Part shown: positions 44,823 through 55,185 of the stretch, piece after piece
How positions within the stretch are numbered: position 1 is the first letter of the stretch
How the letters are laid out: each line of letters starts with the position of its first letter
DNA from: Rubritepida sp.
GTDB lineage: Bacteria > Pseudomonadota > Alphaproteobacteria > Acetobacterales > Acetobacteraceae
Reading direction: 5' to 3'
Assembly: GCA_028291455.1 (NCBI GenBank)
Contig: JAQGHY010000283.1
Span: forward strand, 1 to 55,491
Length of the DNA: 55,491 nt
The notes under the pieces: model-generated
Seen by the model: only the letters and a program-made list of their open reading frames with translations
Told to the model about the DNA's origin: nothing
Databases searched by the model: none
Program-made: the position numbers and the translations under genes

Positions 44823-45244
44823 GCCCGGCCGAGATCGAGGCCATCATGCATCGCGGCCTGCCGCTGGCCGCCGCCTGGGGCGTGCGCGTGCTGGAGGCGG
44901 GACCGGAACAGGCGCGCGTGGAGCTGCCGTCGAGCGCGATGGTGCTGCGGCCGGGCAATACCGTCTCCGGACCTGCCATCATGGGGCTCGCGGATATGGC
45001 GATGTGGGCGGTCCTGCTCGCCGGCACGCAAGGGCGGGACGAAAGCCTGACCAGCAACATGCATGTGAACTTCCTCCGCCCCTGCGGCCCGGGGCCGATC
45101 GTCGCCACCGCGCGCATCATCAAGGGCGGCGGCCGCACGATCTTCGGCGAGGTGGTCGTGACCCGGGCAGATACCGGCGAGGTCGCGGCGCATGTGACGA
45201 CGAGTTGGGTGCGCGTGAAGGCTAAGCTACCCGCCGCCCCGTAA
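44819..45244 (+). CDS. PaaI-family hotdog thioesterase
   Basis: A 141-residue single hotdog domain. The central helix and loop carry [21 protein letters not shown] (begin near 49), with the usual acidic catalytic residue D59 or nearby, followed by [15 protein letters not shown]. It is the last gene of the hut run and overlaps a convergent DMT gene by 23 bp. Likely releases CoA from an acyl-CoA; the link to histidine breakdown is only positional. Confidence 0.88.
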   Translation: MSPAEIEAIMHRGLPLAAAWGVRVLEAGPEQARVELPSSAMVLRPGNTVSGPAIMGLADMAMWAVLLAGTQGRDESLTSNMHVNFLRPCGPGPIVATARIIKGGGRTIFGEVVVTRADTGEVAAHVTTSWVRVKAKLPAAP

Positions 45245-46115
45245 ACAGCACCGCTACCAGCATCGCGCCGACCGACAGCGTGGCGCCGAGGGCCTTCACC
45301 GGCCCGATCGTCTCATCCAACACCACCGCCGACAGGATCAGCCCCGTCACCGGCACGATCACCGCCAGCGTGCTAGCCCGCGTCGCACCCAGCATCTCCA
45401 CGCTGCGCGCGAAGAGCAGCATCGACATCCCGCCCAGCAGCACGCCTTGCGCGATGATCATCCAGACGATCAGCGAGGTCGGCAGGGCGAAGAAGGCCTC
45501 TACGCGGTAGAACAACCACGGCGGCAGGATGAAGGGCAAGGACACGAGCGTGACCGCCGCCGTCGCCGAAATCGCCGGGACCTGCCAGCGCCGCAGCAGG
45601 ATGGTGAAGACCGCCCAGGTGCAGCCGGCGCCGAACAGCAGCAGGTCGCCGCGCCAGGCCCCGGGATGCATGCCCAGCCCGTCCCAGGCGATGATGAGCA
45701 CGCCCGCCAGCATCGCCAGGAGCGTCGCGGCACGGCCGCGCGTGGGGCGCTCGTTGAGCAGCCACCAGGCGACGATGGCGCCGGCCACCGGCATGGTCAT
45801 GGGCGCGATCGTCGAGCCATGCGTCGCCGGGGCGAAGCGCAGGGCGGTCGCGAAGAGGATGAGATTGCCGGCGCCGGCGAAGAGGAAGAGTACGAAGATC
45901 CGCCGCCAGCCCAGGTGCCGCATCGCCGCGCGTTCGCGCCAGACCAGAGGCGCCAGCAGCAGCGAGGCGGGGACGTAGCGGCAGAAAAGCAGGTCAAGAA
46001 CGTTGAAGCCCTGCCCGTTCAAAGCCAGCCGGGCCACCACCGCGTGCCCGCCCCAGATGACGGAAGCGAGCGTTCCAAGCAGCATGCCGATCAGAAGCTT
46101 CGGGCTGAAATTCAT
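45222..46115 (-). CDS. EamA/DMT-superfamily transporter
   Basis: A 297-residue transporter with ten helices in two repeats (about 8-135 and 148-290). The first repeat has VIWGGHAVVARLALNG and the second VPVTGLILSAVVLDETIGP, typical of the family. It is a second DMT paralogue, different from the one at 30295-31167. The cargo is not known. The gene stands alone with its 3' end inside the thioesterase gene. Confidence 0.9.
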   Translation of the reverse strand: MNFSPKLLIGMLLGTLASVIWGGHAVVARLALNGQGFNVLDLLFCRYVPASLLLAPLVWRERAAMRHLGWRRIFVLFLFAGAGNLILFATALRFAPATHGSTIAPMTMPVAGAIVAWWLLNERPTRGRAATLLAMLAGVLIIAWDGLGMHPGAWRGDLLLFGAGCTWAVFTILLRRWQVPAISATAAVTLVSLPFILPPWLFYRVEAFFALPTSLIVWMIIAQGVLLGGMSMLLFARSVEMLGATRASTLAVIVPVTGLILSAVVLDETIGPVKALGATLSVGAMLVAVLFTGRRVA

Positions 46116-46170
46116 TGCCGCCAGTAGTCTAGGGCGCCGCGATCACGTCAACCCTACTGACCTGATTTGG

Positions 46171-46674
46171 TCAGGCCAGGACGAGATTTACCCCGTCGCC
46201 AAAATTCGCGAAGGGCACGCCATAGACGTGAATGGACACCGCGATCTCCGCCGAGCAATTGGCGATCCGGTGAATGACCTCCGGCCCAGCCGGGCCGTGG
46301 CTGAGGTCGCCCTGGCCGCGTAGCACGGCGGCGGTGGGCTTCGGCGGCGCACCGGCGGCAAAGAAATGCTCCGTCAGCATGCCGCGATGCACCCCGAGCG
46401 CGCACCAGGTGTGGTGCGAATGGACCGGCGACATCTGGCCCGGCCGCCAGACCAGCGCGACCACGGCATAGCCGTCGCCCTCGCCCAGCAGGTGGCGCAC
46501 GTAGCGGTCCGGATTGCAGGGGCACTCCTTGCCGTCCAGCAGTTCCGGGTCGGCTAGGTGCGGCCCGATGGCGGCGGCGACCGCGCCGTCGCGCTCCGGC
46601 AGCGGCGATCGGGCGGCAATGCGGATCTCGGCCAGCATGGTGTCCAGGCGAGTGAGCGTGGAGATCATGTTCAT
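46171..46674 (-). CDS. Cysteine-dioxygenase-family cupin
   Basis: A 167-residue cupin of the thiol dioxygenase type. The iron site is seen in MSPVHSHHTWCALGVHRG (about 81-98), where the two histidines and the following C match the family, and the third histidine is in PEVIHRIANCS (about 132-142). The arginine that binds carboxylate in true CDO, R46-50 region, is present as PDRYVRHLLG. Cysteine or 3-mercaptopropionate is a likely substrate. Its start overlaps the GntR stop by ATGA. Confidence 0.86.
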   Translation of the reverse strand: MNMISTLTRLDTMLAEIRIAARSPLPERDGAVAAAIGPHLADPELLDGKECPCNPDRYVRHLLGEGDGYAVVALVWRPGQMSPVHSHHTWCALGVHRGMLTEHFFAAGAPPKPTAAVLRGQGDLSHGPAGPEVIHRIANCSAEIAVSIHVYGVPFANFGDGVNLVLA

Positions 46675-47354
46675 ATCGCGGTCCTCGCATCGGGCGCTGT
46701 AAGCGCGGTCAGCACCATCCGGCGGCTGGCGGAAACCTGTTCGTGCATGATGCGCGCGGCATCCTCCGCACGGCCGAGCGCTAAGGCCTCGACCAGCGCG
46801 TGGTGCTCATGCGCCATCTCGCCGGAGCGATCGCGCGGGCGCAGGCCGAGGACGAGCATGCGCGTGCTCTCGTCCAGCAGCCGGTCGAGCTGTCGGGCGA
46901 GGCGGGCATTGCCGGCAAGCTCGGCGATTGCGACGTGGAAGGCCTTGTTGGCGTCGAGGAAGCACATGGCGCTGTCTTCGTCGGCACATTCGTATCCGGC
47001 CGCGCAGACGGCATCGAGGCGGGCAAGCATGACGGCGTCGACGCGCCCGGCGGCGCGGCGCGCGGCCTCGGGCTCCAGCATCAGGCGGAGGTCGAAGACC
47101 TCGTGGATATCGCGGATGGTAACAAGGCTGACCATCCAGCCGCGGCGCGGCACGGCCTGGACCAAGCCTTCCTCGGCGAGGCGTGCCAAGGCCGCGCGGA
47201 CCGGCGCCTTGCCCAGTTCGAGATGCTGCGCGACGGCGGCTTCCGAAACCGTCTCGCCGGGCGCGAGGCGTGCCGTCAGGATGTCGCGCCGCAGTCCCGC
47301 CACGGCGCGTTCAGTCAGCGAAGGCGGGACTTCAATGGAAGTTATCAGCGACAT
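46671..47354 (-). CDS. GntR-family (FadR/FCD) transcriptional regulator
   Basis: A 227-residue repressor. An N-terminal winged helix (about 12-75: SLTERAVAGLRRDILTARLAPGE region) precedes an all-helical FCD ligand domain (about 85-210), with the metal/ligand histidines in NKAFHVAIAE and HEHHALVEAL. It forms an operon with the thiol dioxygenase (4-nt overlap), so it probably regulates that gene and itself. A perfect 12-bp palindrome lies 17 bp upstream of its start. Confidence 0.9.
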   Translation of the reverse strand: MSLITSIEVPPSLTERAVAGLRRDILTARLAPGETVSEAAVAQHLELGKAPVRAALARLAEEGLVQAVPRRGWMVSLVTIRDIHEVFDLRLMLEPEAARRAAGRVDAVMLARLDAVCAAGYECADEDSAMCFLDANKAFHVAIAELAGNARLARQLDRLLDESTRMLVLGLRPRDRSGEMAHEHHALVEALALGRAEDAARIMHEQVSASRRMVLTALTAPDARTAI

Positions 47355-47370
47355 TGTTGTGGTGCATCTC

Positions 47371-47382
47371 GTGACATGTCAC
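47371..47382. promoter_or_regulatory. Perfect palindrome upstream of the GntR gene
   Basis: GTGACATGTCAC, a perfect 12-bp palindrome between the GntR start (47354) and the Bug-protein stop (47424). It lies where an autoregulatory operator would be expected for a dimeric regulator. The sequence is not the textbook FadR TGGT-N3-ACCA pattern, so this is a candidate only. Confidence 0.45.
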
Positions 47383-47423
47383 TGCCATTCTAGTCCCGGC
47401 ACGCACGCGACGGCAAGGCGAAT

Positions 47424-48401
47424 TCAGTCGACCGAGGCGCCGGATCGGCGAACGATGTCCGCCCAGGCCGCCACGTCCCGGCGCTGAATCTCGCTGAATC
47501 CCTCTGGAGTGAAGACCGGCGGCATCGAAATCCCCTGGTTCTCCGTGAGCCAGCGGCTGAACTCCGGCTCGCGCAGCACGGTCGTGATCGCCGAGGACAG
47601 CTTCTGCACGACGGCGGGCGGCATATGCGCGGGGCCGAAGAGGCCGTACCAGGTCGTGCTCACGAAGCCCGGCAGGTTGCACGCCTCGGCCACCGTCGGC
47701 ACGTCCGGCAGGATCGCCAGCCGTTCGGCCGTGGTGACCGCGAGCCCCTTCACCTGGCCCTGGCGGATGGCGCCGAGCGCGGGGCCGGACTGGTTGAACA
47801 GGTAGTCCACGTCGCCGCCCAGCAGCGCCGTTTGCGCGCCGGGCTGGCCGCGGTACGGCACGTGGGTGACGTCGATATTTGCGGCCATGGCGAATTGCGC
47901 GCCGGCCAGATGCGTCGAGGCGCCATTGCCGGTGGAGGCGAAGTTCAGGCTGCCGGGCCGGGCGCGCGCCGCTGCGAGGAGTGCCGCGCAGTCGGTGAAT
48001 TGCGGCCGGCGCTCGGGGCTCACCGTCAGGACGTTCGGCACGTCGCCGAGATGGGCAATGGGCGTGAAATCCCGCACCACGTCGAACGGCAGCGTGCGGT
48101 AGAGCGTGGCGTTGATGGCATGCGTGCCGGCCGTGCCGAAGTAGAGGGTGTAGCCATCCGGCCGCGACTTCGCGACGAAGTCCGAACCGATATTGCCGCC
48201 GGCGCCGGTCCGGTTGTCGGCGAGGATGGGCACGCCGAGCACGCGGCCCAGCGGCTCGGCCATGCGGCGCACATAGATGTCGATGCCCGAGCCGTTCGGG
48301 AAGCCGCTGTAGATCGTGATCGGGCGGTTCGGAAACGCCTCCTGGGCCAGGGCGATGGCCGGGGCCGCGAGCGGCAAGGCGAGCAAGGAACGACGGCGCA
48401 T
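47424..48401 (-). CDS. Bug-family tripartite tricarboxylate-type substrate-binding protein
   Basis: Periplasmic binding protein, 325 residues. It has a Sec signal (MRRRSLLALPLAAPAIALA), followed by the family start FPNRPITIYSGFPNGSGID and the ligand loop ADNRTGAGGNIGSDFVAKS (about 62-80). A ribosome site GGAGAA precedes the ATG. No TctA/TctB membrane genes are nearby, as is usual for expanded Bug families. The ligand is probably a carboxylate; the adjacent thiol-dioxygenase operon is a weak hint only. Confidence 0.92.
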   Translation of the reverse strand: MRRRSLLALPLAAPAIALAQEAFPNRPITIYSGFPNGSGIDIYVRRMAEPLGRVLGVPILADNRTGAGGNIGSDFVAKSRPDGYTLYFGTAGTHAINATLYRTLPFDVVRDFTPIAHLGDVPNVLTVSPERRPQFTDCAALLAAARARPGSLNFASTGNGASTHLAGAQFAMAANIDVTHVPYRGQPGAQTALLGGDVDYLFNQSGPALGAIRQGQVKGLAVTTAERLAILPDVPTVAEACNLPGFVSTTWYGLFGPAHMPPAVVQKLSSAITTVLREPEFSRWLTENQGISMPPVFTPEGFSEIQRRDVAAWADIVRRSGASVD

Positions 48402-48434
48402 GGTGGTTCTCCGGGGGGCGGCTACGGCGCCTGT

Positions 48435-48764
48435 CTAGACTAGGCGGTGTCTGGTGTGGAGGGACTGCGGACGGGACGAGCGTGCTGGCGCCCTCGCCCC
48501 CTTTGGACTCTGCCAAAGCTGGTCCGCCGGCACATGCTGTGGCCAGGGCGTGGCGGGTTCCGCCGGCCGGCAATCCGGTCGCAGCGCGCTGCAGTCCCAG
48601 CGATGGTCGGCGGGCCGGCCCGTGAGTTGCCCGGCCGGTTCGAAACGGCAGCGGCAAAGCCGGCCGTCGAAACAGGCCGTCATGCCCTCGCGCTGCGGAA
48701 TGCAGACGGGCACCTGGGCCGTGGCCGGCATTGCGAGGAGCAGCAGAAAGAACAGCGCGCGCAT
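48435..48764 (-). CDS. Small secreted cysteine-containing protein
   Basis: A 109-residue protein beginning MRALFFLLLLAMPATAQ, a clear signal peptide with cleavage after ATA. The mature part has six cysteines in the first half (VCIPQREGMTACF, LCRCRF, DCSALRPDC) that could form disulfides, and a low-complexity proline/arginine-rich end. An in-frame ATG five codons upstream is possible. No known domain. Its 5' end is 38 bp from the terminator of the cold-shock gene. Confidence 0.65.
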   Translation of the reverse strand: MRALFFLLLLAMPATAQVPVCIPQREGMTACFDGRLCRCRFEPAGQLTGRPADHRWDCSALRPDCRPAEPATPWPQHVPADQLWQSPKGARAPARSSRPQSLHTRHRLV

Positions 48765-48790
48765 CGCCGCATCCTGCACGCGGCTTGGTT

Positions 48791-48829
48791 AAGAAAAGAA
48801 AAAGGCCCCGGGTGTTTCCACCCGAGGCC
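48791..48829 (-). terminator. Intrinsic terminator of the cold-shock-domain gene
   Basis: On the minus strand GGCC-T-CGGGTG, a GAAA loop, CACCCG-G-GGCC, then TTTTTCTTTTCTT. The stem has ten pairs with one mismatch and a GNRA-type tetraloop, starting 29 bases after the stop of the 280-residue gene. It is the clearest intrinsic terminator in the window. Confidence 0.85.
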
Positions 48830-48857
48830 CCGTTAAGCCCGCGCCGAAGCGTCGAGC

Positions 48858-49700
48858 TTATTTCATGCCGATCGCCTGGCGGCCGCGCTGGCCGTCACGC
48901 ACGTCCAGTGAAACCTTTTCGCCCTGGGCCAGATCGGTCCGGCCCGCGCGCGTCAGGACGGAGGAGTGCAGGAACACGTCCTGCCCGCCATCTTCCGGCG
49001 TCACGAAGCCGAAGCCGCGCACCTGGTCGAACCACTTGACGGTCCCGTTCAGCGGATAGACCGGGCCGGTACCTTCGTCGAAGTTGCGACGCGGCGGGCC
49101 GCGGTCGCCACCCTGGCCGAAGCCGCCGGGAGCACGCGGAGCGCCGAAGCCACCGCCGGAGGGAGCACCGAAGCCACCGGGAGCGCCGCCACCGAAATCG
49201 CGGCGGGGCGGACGGTCGCCGAAGCCACCGCCGGACGGTGCGCCGAAGTCGCGGCGCGGCGGGCGATCGCCGAAGCCACCACCGGGCGGTGCGCCGAAGC
49301 CACCACCGGAGGGTGCACCGAAGTCGCGACGGGGGGGACGGTCGCCGAAGCCACCGCCGCCACCGCTCGGCGCGCCGAAGTCACGACGGGGGGGACGATC
49401 GCCGAAGCCGCCACGAGGTGCTCCGCCGCCGCCGCCACTGCCGCCACCTGGGCCGCGCTTCAATTCGGTAATGCGTGTGACGAGGCGGCGGCCCTGACGG
49501 TCCGCGCCGATCTCGCACACGAGAATGTCGTCGGTATCGGGCTGGTCGATGCCAGCCTCGGTGAGGGCGGAGGCGTGGAAGAACACGTCCTGCCCATCTG
49601 GCCCAAGCACAAAGCCGAAGCCCTTACGGCCGTTGTACCACTTGACTTTGGCCTCGATCAGGCCGGTGTCGCCGCCCGAAGGCGAATAATCGTCAGACAC
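48858..49700 (-). CDS. Double cold-shock-domain protein with RGG-like linker
   Basis: A 280-residue RNA-binding protein. CSD1 spans about 15-80 with RNP1 KGFGFV (26-31) and RNP2 DVFFH (38-42); CSD2 spans about 217-280 with RNP1 RGFGFV (228-233) and RNP2 DVFLH (241-245). Between them (82-212) lies a glycine-rich linker with four copies of GFGDRPPRRDFG, plus related GAPSGGGF units. Arg/Gly/Phe-rich tracts of this kind bind RNA and can drive phase separation in other proteins. The start is GTG at 49700. A strong terminator follows. Ordinary cold-shock proteins are about 70 residues. Confidence 0.93.
   Translation of the reverse strand: MSDDYSPSGGDTGLIEAKVKWYNGRKGFGFVLGPDGQDVFFHASALTEAGIDQPDTDDILVCEIGADRQGRRLVTRITELKRGPGGGSGGGGGAPRGGFGDRPPRRDFGAPSGGGGGFGDRPPRRDFGAPSGGGFGAPPGGGFGDRPPRRDFGAPSGGGFGDRPPRRDFGGGAPGGFGAPSGGGFGAPRAPGGFGQGGDRGPPRRNFDEGTGPVYPLNGTVKWFDQVRGFGFVTPEDGGQDVFLHSSVLTRAGRTDLAQGEKVSLDVRDGQRGRQAIGMK
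49065..49457 (-). repeat. In-frame tandem repeats coding the Gly/Arg/Phe linker
   Basis: The part of the cold-shock gene between the two domains is made of near-identical units reading GFGDRPPRRDFG and GAPSGGG, four main copies with variable spacers. Unit number could change by recombination or slippage without breaking the frame. This explains the run of similar DNA here; it is not a CRISPR or intergenic repeat. Confidence 0.85.
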
Positions 49701-49797
49701 GTCGCTCTAAATCCACGCTATAGTTCTCGGCCGAACAGGATGCAGGGCGAGTGGGTGGAGCATGGCACCCCTTCGGCGGGAATGCACGCGAAAAAGA

Positions 49798-51057
49798 TCA
49801 AGAAAAGCGCCGGGGAGAGTAGGATTCCGCTCGAATTGAGGCCGGCGAACCAGTGAGCCATGCGGCCACCAGTTCGGCCGATCGCGGAGCGGCCACAAGA
49901 CCGACATGGCCATGGCCGAAGCAATGTAAAATATCTACGCTTGCCGTAGCTGGACCGATACATGGCAGGCCGTCGGGCATCGATGGGCGGTGGCCCATCC
50001 AGACCTTGATCCGCTCCGCCGGGATCTCGCGCGGCAGGCCGGGAAAGCTGCGCAGCAGGTGGTCGCGCAGGATCTCGGCGCGCTTCCAGTTCGGCGCGGC
50101 GTCCAAGCCCGCGATCTCGACCTGACCGGCTACGCGCAAACCCGTTTCCGTCATGGTGAGGCTCATCTTGCCGTCGGATGGCATCATCGGCGTGCGCGGC
50201 CCCGCCTCGGCACCGGCGATGACGGCGTGGTAGCCGCGCTCGGTCTCCAGCGGCAGATTGTCGCCGGCCTCGCGAGCCAGGGCCTTGGAATATGCGCCGG
50301 CGGAGATGACGGCGCGGTCCGCCAGGACCTCACCCTGGTCGGCCAGCACCGCCTTCAGCCGGCCGGCCTCGATCCGGAAACCGGTGGCGCGGGCATGGAT
50401 GCGCCGCATGCCCTGCGCCTCCGCTTGGGCGACGAGTGCGGCCACATAGGCGCCGGGATTGAGGCAATGGCCCCCCTCCTCCACCAGCACGGCGAAGGTG
50501 TAGCGGCGGTCGAGGTCCGGCTCCCGCTGGCGCAACTCGTCCTCGCTGAGTTCCAGCCATTTCACCCCGGTTTCGCGCCGGACGCGCCAGGCCAGGGCTT
50601 CGGCGTCGAAGTCGGCGCGGCTGGGGTAGATGTAGAGGAGGCCGCGCCGCTGGATGAGATGGCCGACGCCTGCTTCCTCGGCGAGCGCCGCGTGCAACTC
50701 GGGCGCGCCGGCGACCAGGGCGCGGAGCGCGTGGCCAGTGCGCATGACCCTCGCCTCGGTCCAGCCGGCGAGGAGGTAGCGGACCAGCCAGGGCGCCACG
50801 CGGGGCAGATAGCTCCAGCGGATAGCGAGCGGGCCCAAGGGGTCGGAGAGGAACTTCGGGAGCTTCTTCCACAGCCCCGGCGTCGCGGGGGGCACCACGC
50901 TGGAAGGGCTCAGCCAGCAGCCGTTGCCGTAGCTGGCCGCCTGCTCGCCGCCGGGCGTGCCCGGCTCGATAAGCGTCACCTCGAAGCCGACGCGCTGTGC
51001 CGCCAGCGCCGCACAGGCGCCGACGATACCGCCGCCGATGATGGCAAGCTGGTTCAT
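49798..51057 (-). CDS. D-amino-acid dehydrogenase-like FAD oxidoreductase
   Basis: A 419-residue DadA-family flavoprotein. The FAD fold is AIIGGGIVGACAALAAQRVG (about 5-24); the flavin-contact segment YGNGCWLSPSSVVPP is near 43-57, and GHGHVGL near 382-388 lies in the C-terminal FAD loop. It oxidises D-amino acids or related amines to keto acids, passing electrons to the membrane. The start overlaps the upstream AtzH-like gene by ATGA. A more precise substrate is not readable. Confidence 0.9.
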   Translation of the reverse strand: MNQLAIIGGGIVGACAALAAQRVGFEVTLIEPGTPGGEQAASYGNGCWLSPSSVVPPATPGLWKKLPKFLSDPLGPLAIRWSYLPRVAPWLVRYLLAGWTEARVMRTGHALRALVAGAPELHAALAEEAGVGHLIQRRGLLYIYPSRADFDAEALAWRVRRETGVKWLELSEDELRQREPDLDRRYTFAVLVEEGGHCLNPGAYVAALVAQAEAQGMRRIHARATGFRIEAGRLKAVLADQGEVLADRAVISAGAYSKALAREAGDNLPLETERGYHAVIAGAEAGPRTPMMPSDGKMSLTMTETGLRVAGQVEIAGLDAAPNWKRAEILRDHLLRSFPGLPREIPAERIKVWMGHRPSMPDGLPCIGPATASVDILHCFGHGHVGLVAAPRSAELVAAWLTGSPASIRAESYSPRRFS

Positions 51058-51449
51058 GTGCGGCCCGGATCGGTGCCGGTCAGCAGCGACACATGCGCCG
51101 AGACCACCCGCCAGCCGATGTCAGGCATCCGCACCATGATCTTGGTCTCGCGCCCGATCAGCCCGGTGCCGACGCGCTCGTATTCCAGATGGGTGCAGGC
51201 GAAATCCCGGCCGAAGCTGGTGATGTGGACCTTGCGCTGCACCCGCTGCGCATAGGCCTTCACGCTGCTCCGGAAGGCGCGGATCGCGTCGATTCCGTAG
51301 AGGATTTCGGTGATGCCGAAGCGCACCGTGCGCGGATCGGCCCAGAAGATGCTGTCCAGCACCTCGGGCCGATTGTTCATGAGTGCATCTTCGTAGCGGT
51401 CGAAGGTGGCGCGGGCTTCGGCGATGACGTCGGGGTTATCGAGTTCCAT
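51054..51449 (-). CDS. AtzH-like (DUF3225) protein
   Basis: A 131-residue NTF2-like protein of the AtzH type. It begins MELDNPDVIAEARATFDRYE, the normal family start, and has the conserved blocks WADPRTVRFGITEILYG (about 37-53) and RMPDIGWRVVSAHVSLL (about 108-124). A GAGAGA lies a few nt before the ATG at 51449. However, the frame is open for another 157 codons upstream, so a longer fused product from 51920 is possible. It is coupled to the DadA-like gene by ATGA. In s-triazine degradation AtzH-type proteins help AtzE amidase; no such amidase is seen here. Confidence 0.8.
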   Translation of the reverse strand: MELDNPDVIAEARATFDRYEDALMNNRPEVLDSIFWADPRTVRFGITEILYGIDAIRAFRSSVKAYAQRVQRKVHITSFGRDFACTHLEYERVGTGLIGRETKIMVRMPDIGWRVVSAHVSLLTGTDPGRT

Positions 51450-51920
51450 GGATTCTCTCACGTGGGCAAATTCGAGCTGAACTGGCATAATGGTAATGGA
51501 GCGGGGCACCGCATCCTCGTCCAGAGCTTCAGACGCAATCGATGCGGCGAAGTCGTTGATCACTTGCCCGTGAGAAGGCTCCGGATGAGCCAGTTGCAGC
51601 CTATGTATTGCGCGAATGAGCATGAAGCGCGCGTCTACATGGCTTACGAGGACACTAGGTCGGTGCGGATCGTGATGCTTCAGCCAGTTCCGAAGCCCGT
51701 TGGGCCGTAACTCCTTGGGCCGCTCAGGATCAATTCCGCTCTTTTCCACCAGGTCGTTATAAATATCGAGCGCGGTCTTCTCACCAACTGGCGGCAAACA
51801 TTGCTCGGCCGCGCCGGCCAACGTGATTGCGGCACCCCAAGCTCCAGCCTGGAATGCCGCGATACCAATGATCAGTTGCTCGGTCGCGGCAGCAAACGCG
51901 TCGTACGCGACCCGCCTCAT
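51450..51920 (-). CDS. HEPN-like segment in frame upstream of the AtzH-like domain
   Basis: 157 codons beginning MRRVAYDAFAAATEQLI and running without a stop into the AtzH-like gene. The text AFQAGAWGAAITLAGAAEQ (about 22-40) followed by RNWLKH (R at about 77, H at about 82) fits helical HEPN-like proteins, whose R-x4-6-H motif is the RNase site. Its GC content is visibly lower than all neighbours. It may be the N-terminus of a 288-residue fusion, or a separate gene that has lost its stop. No clear ribosome site precedes 51920. Family placement is by eye and needs a profile search. Confidence 0.5.
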
Positions 51921-51935
51921 ACTGGCGGTACTGCT

Positions 51936-52730
51936 CTATCCGGCCGCGATCACCGCCCGCTTGGCCATCACGCTCACCAGATGCGCGCGGTACTCGGCGC
52001 TTCCGTGGATGTCGCCATTCATCTCGTCCGCGCTCTGCTTCACGCCGGCCGCCGCTTCCGGCGACCAGTTGCTGGCCAGTGCGGCTTCCATGTCCGTCTG
52101 GCGGAAGACGCAGGCGGCCGCGCCGTTGATCGCGACGCGCAGGCCCATCGGACCCTTGGAGACGAAGGCACCGGCCATGACGTAGCGGCTGGCCGGATTG
52201 CGCATCTTGGCGTAGCCGGCCTTCTCGGGGATCGGGAACTCGACAGCCACCAGCAGCTCGTCCACCTCCAGCGCCGTCGTGAACATGCTGACGAAGAAGT
52301 CGTCCGCGGCAATCTTGCGCTTGCTGGTAACGATAGTGGCGCCGAGGCCGAGCACCGCCGCCGGGTAATCCGCCGCCGGATCGTTGTTGGCGACCGAGCC
52401 GCCCATCGTGCCGCGGTTGCGGACCTGGGTGTCGCCGATCGTGGCGGCCATCTGCGCCAATGCGGGGATGGCGGCCTTCACCTCGGCGCTCGTCGCCACT
52501 TCGACGTGCTTGGTCAGCGCGCCGATGACGAGTTTGTTGCCCTCGCGCCGGATGCCGCGCATCTCGGCGATGCCCGTCAGGTCGACCACGGAAGTCGGCT
52601 TGTTCAGCCGGTGCTTCAGCGCGGGCAGCAGGGTCTGGCCACCCGAGATGAACTTCGCATCCGGGTCGGCCGACAGCAGGCTGACCGCGGCGGCAAGGGA
52701 TGAGGGCTTATGGTAAGCGAAATCGTACAT
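51936..52730 (-). CDS. coxM: Xanthine dehydrogenase family FAD-binding subunit (CoxM-like)
   Basis: Medium, FAD-carrying subunit of a molybdenum hydroxylase, 264 residues. FAD motifs: AKFISGGQTLLPALKHRL (about 27-44) and TIGDTQVRNRGTMGGSVA (about 96-113). The C-terminal domain (about 170-264) is typical. It lies downstream of coxL with a 82-bp gap that carries copy 2 of the hairpin element. It moves electrons from the Fe-S subunit to an external acceptor. Confidence 0.92.
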   Translation of the reverse strand: MYDFAYHKPSSLAAAVSLLSADPDAKFISGGQTLLPALKHRLNKPTSVVDLTGIAEMRGIRREGNKLVIGALTKHVEVATSAEVKAAIPALAQMAATIGDTQVRNRGTMGGSVANNDPAADYPAAVLGLGATIVTSKRKIAADDFFVSMFTTALEVDELLVAVEFPIPEKAGYAKMRNPASRYVMAGAFVSKGPMGLRVAINGAAACVFRQTDMEAALASNWSPEAAAGVKQSADEMNGDIHGSAEYRAHLVSVMAKRAVIAAG

Positions 52731-52760
52731 TGTTGGTCACTCCTTACGTCGTGACACCGA

Positions 52761-52799
52761 CCGATTCACGCCTCCGGGCAAGGGCCCTTCGGCGATCGG
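52761..52799 (+). repeat. 39-bp intercistronic hairpin element, copy 2
   Basis: Same element as 6481-6519, in the gap between coxL and coxM. The inner stem is GGGC/GCCC with an AAGG loop where copy 1 has GCGC/GCGC and AAGC, so positions 17 and 26 change together and pairing is kept. The outer arms CCGAT/ATCGG and CGCC/GGCG are unchanged. It lies antisense to the two cox genes, but being quasi-palindromic it folds on either strand. Confidence 0.7.
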
Positions 52800-52812
52800 G
52801 CGGCGGGTGTCG

Positions 52813-55185
<2,373 letters not shown>

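Noticed and set aside
49065..49457. Regularly repeated DNA that might be taken for a CRISPR array
   Set aside because: The repeats are in frame, code GFGDRPPRRDFG units inside a single protein, and spacers are not unique sequences.
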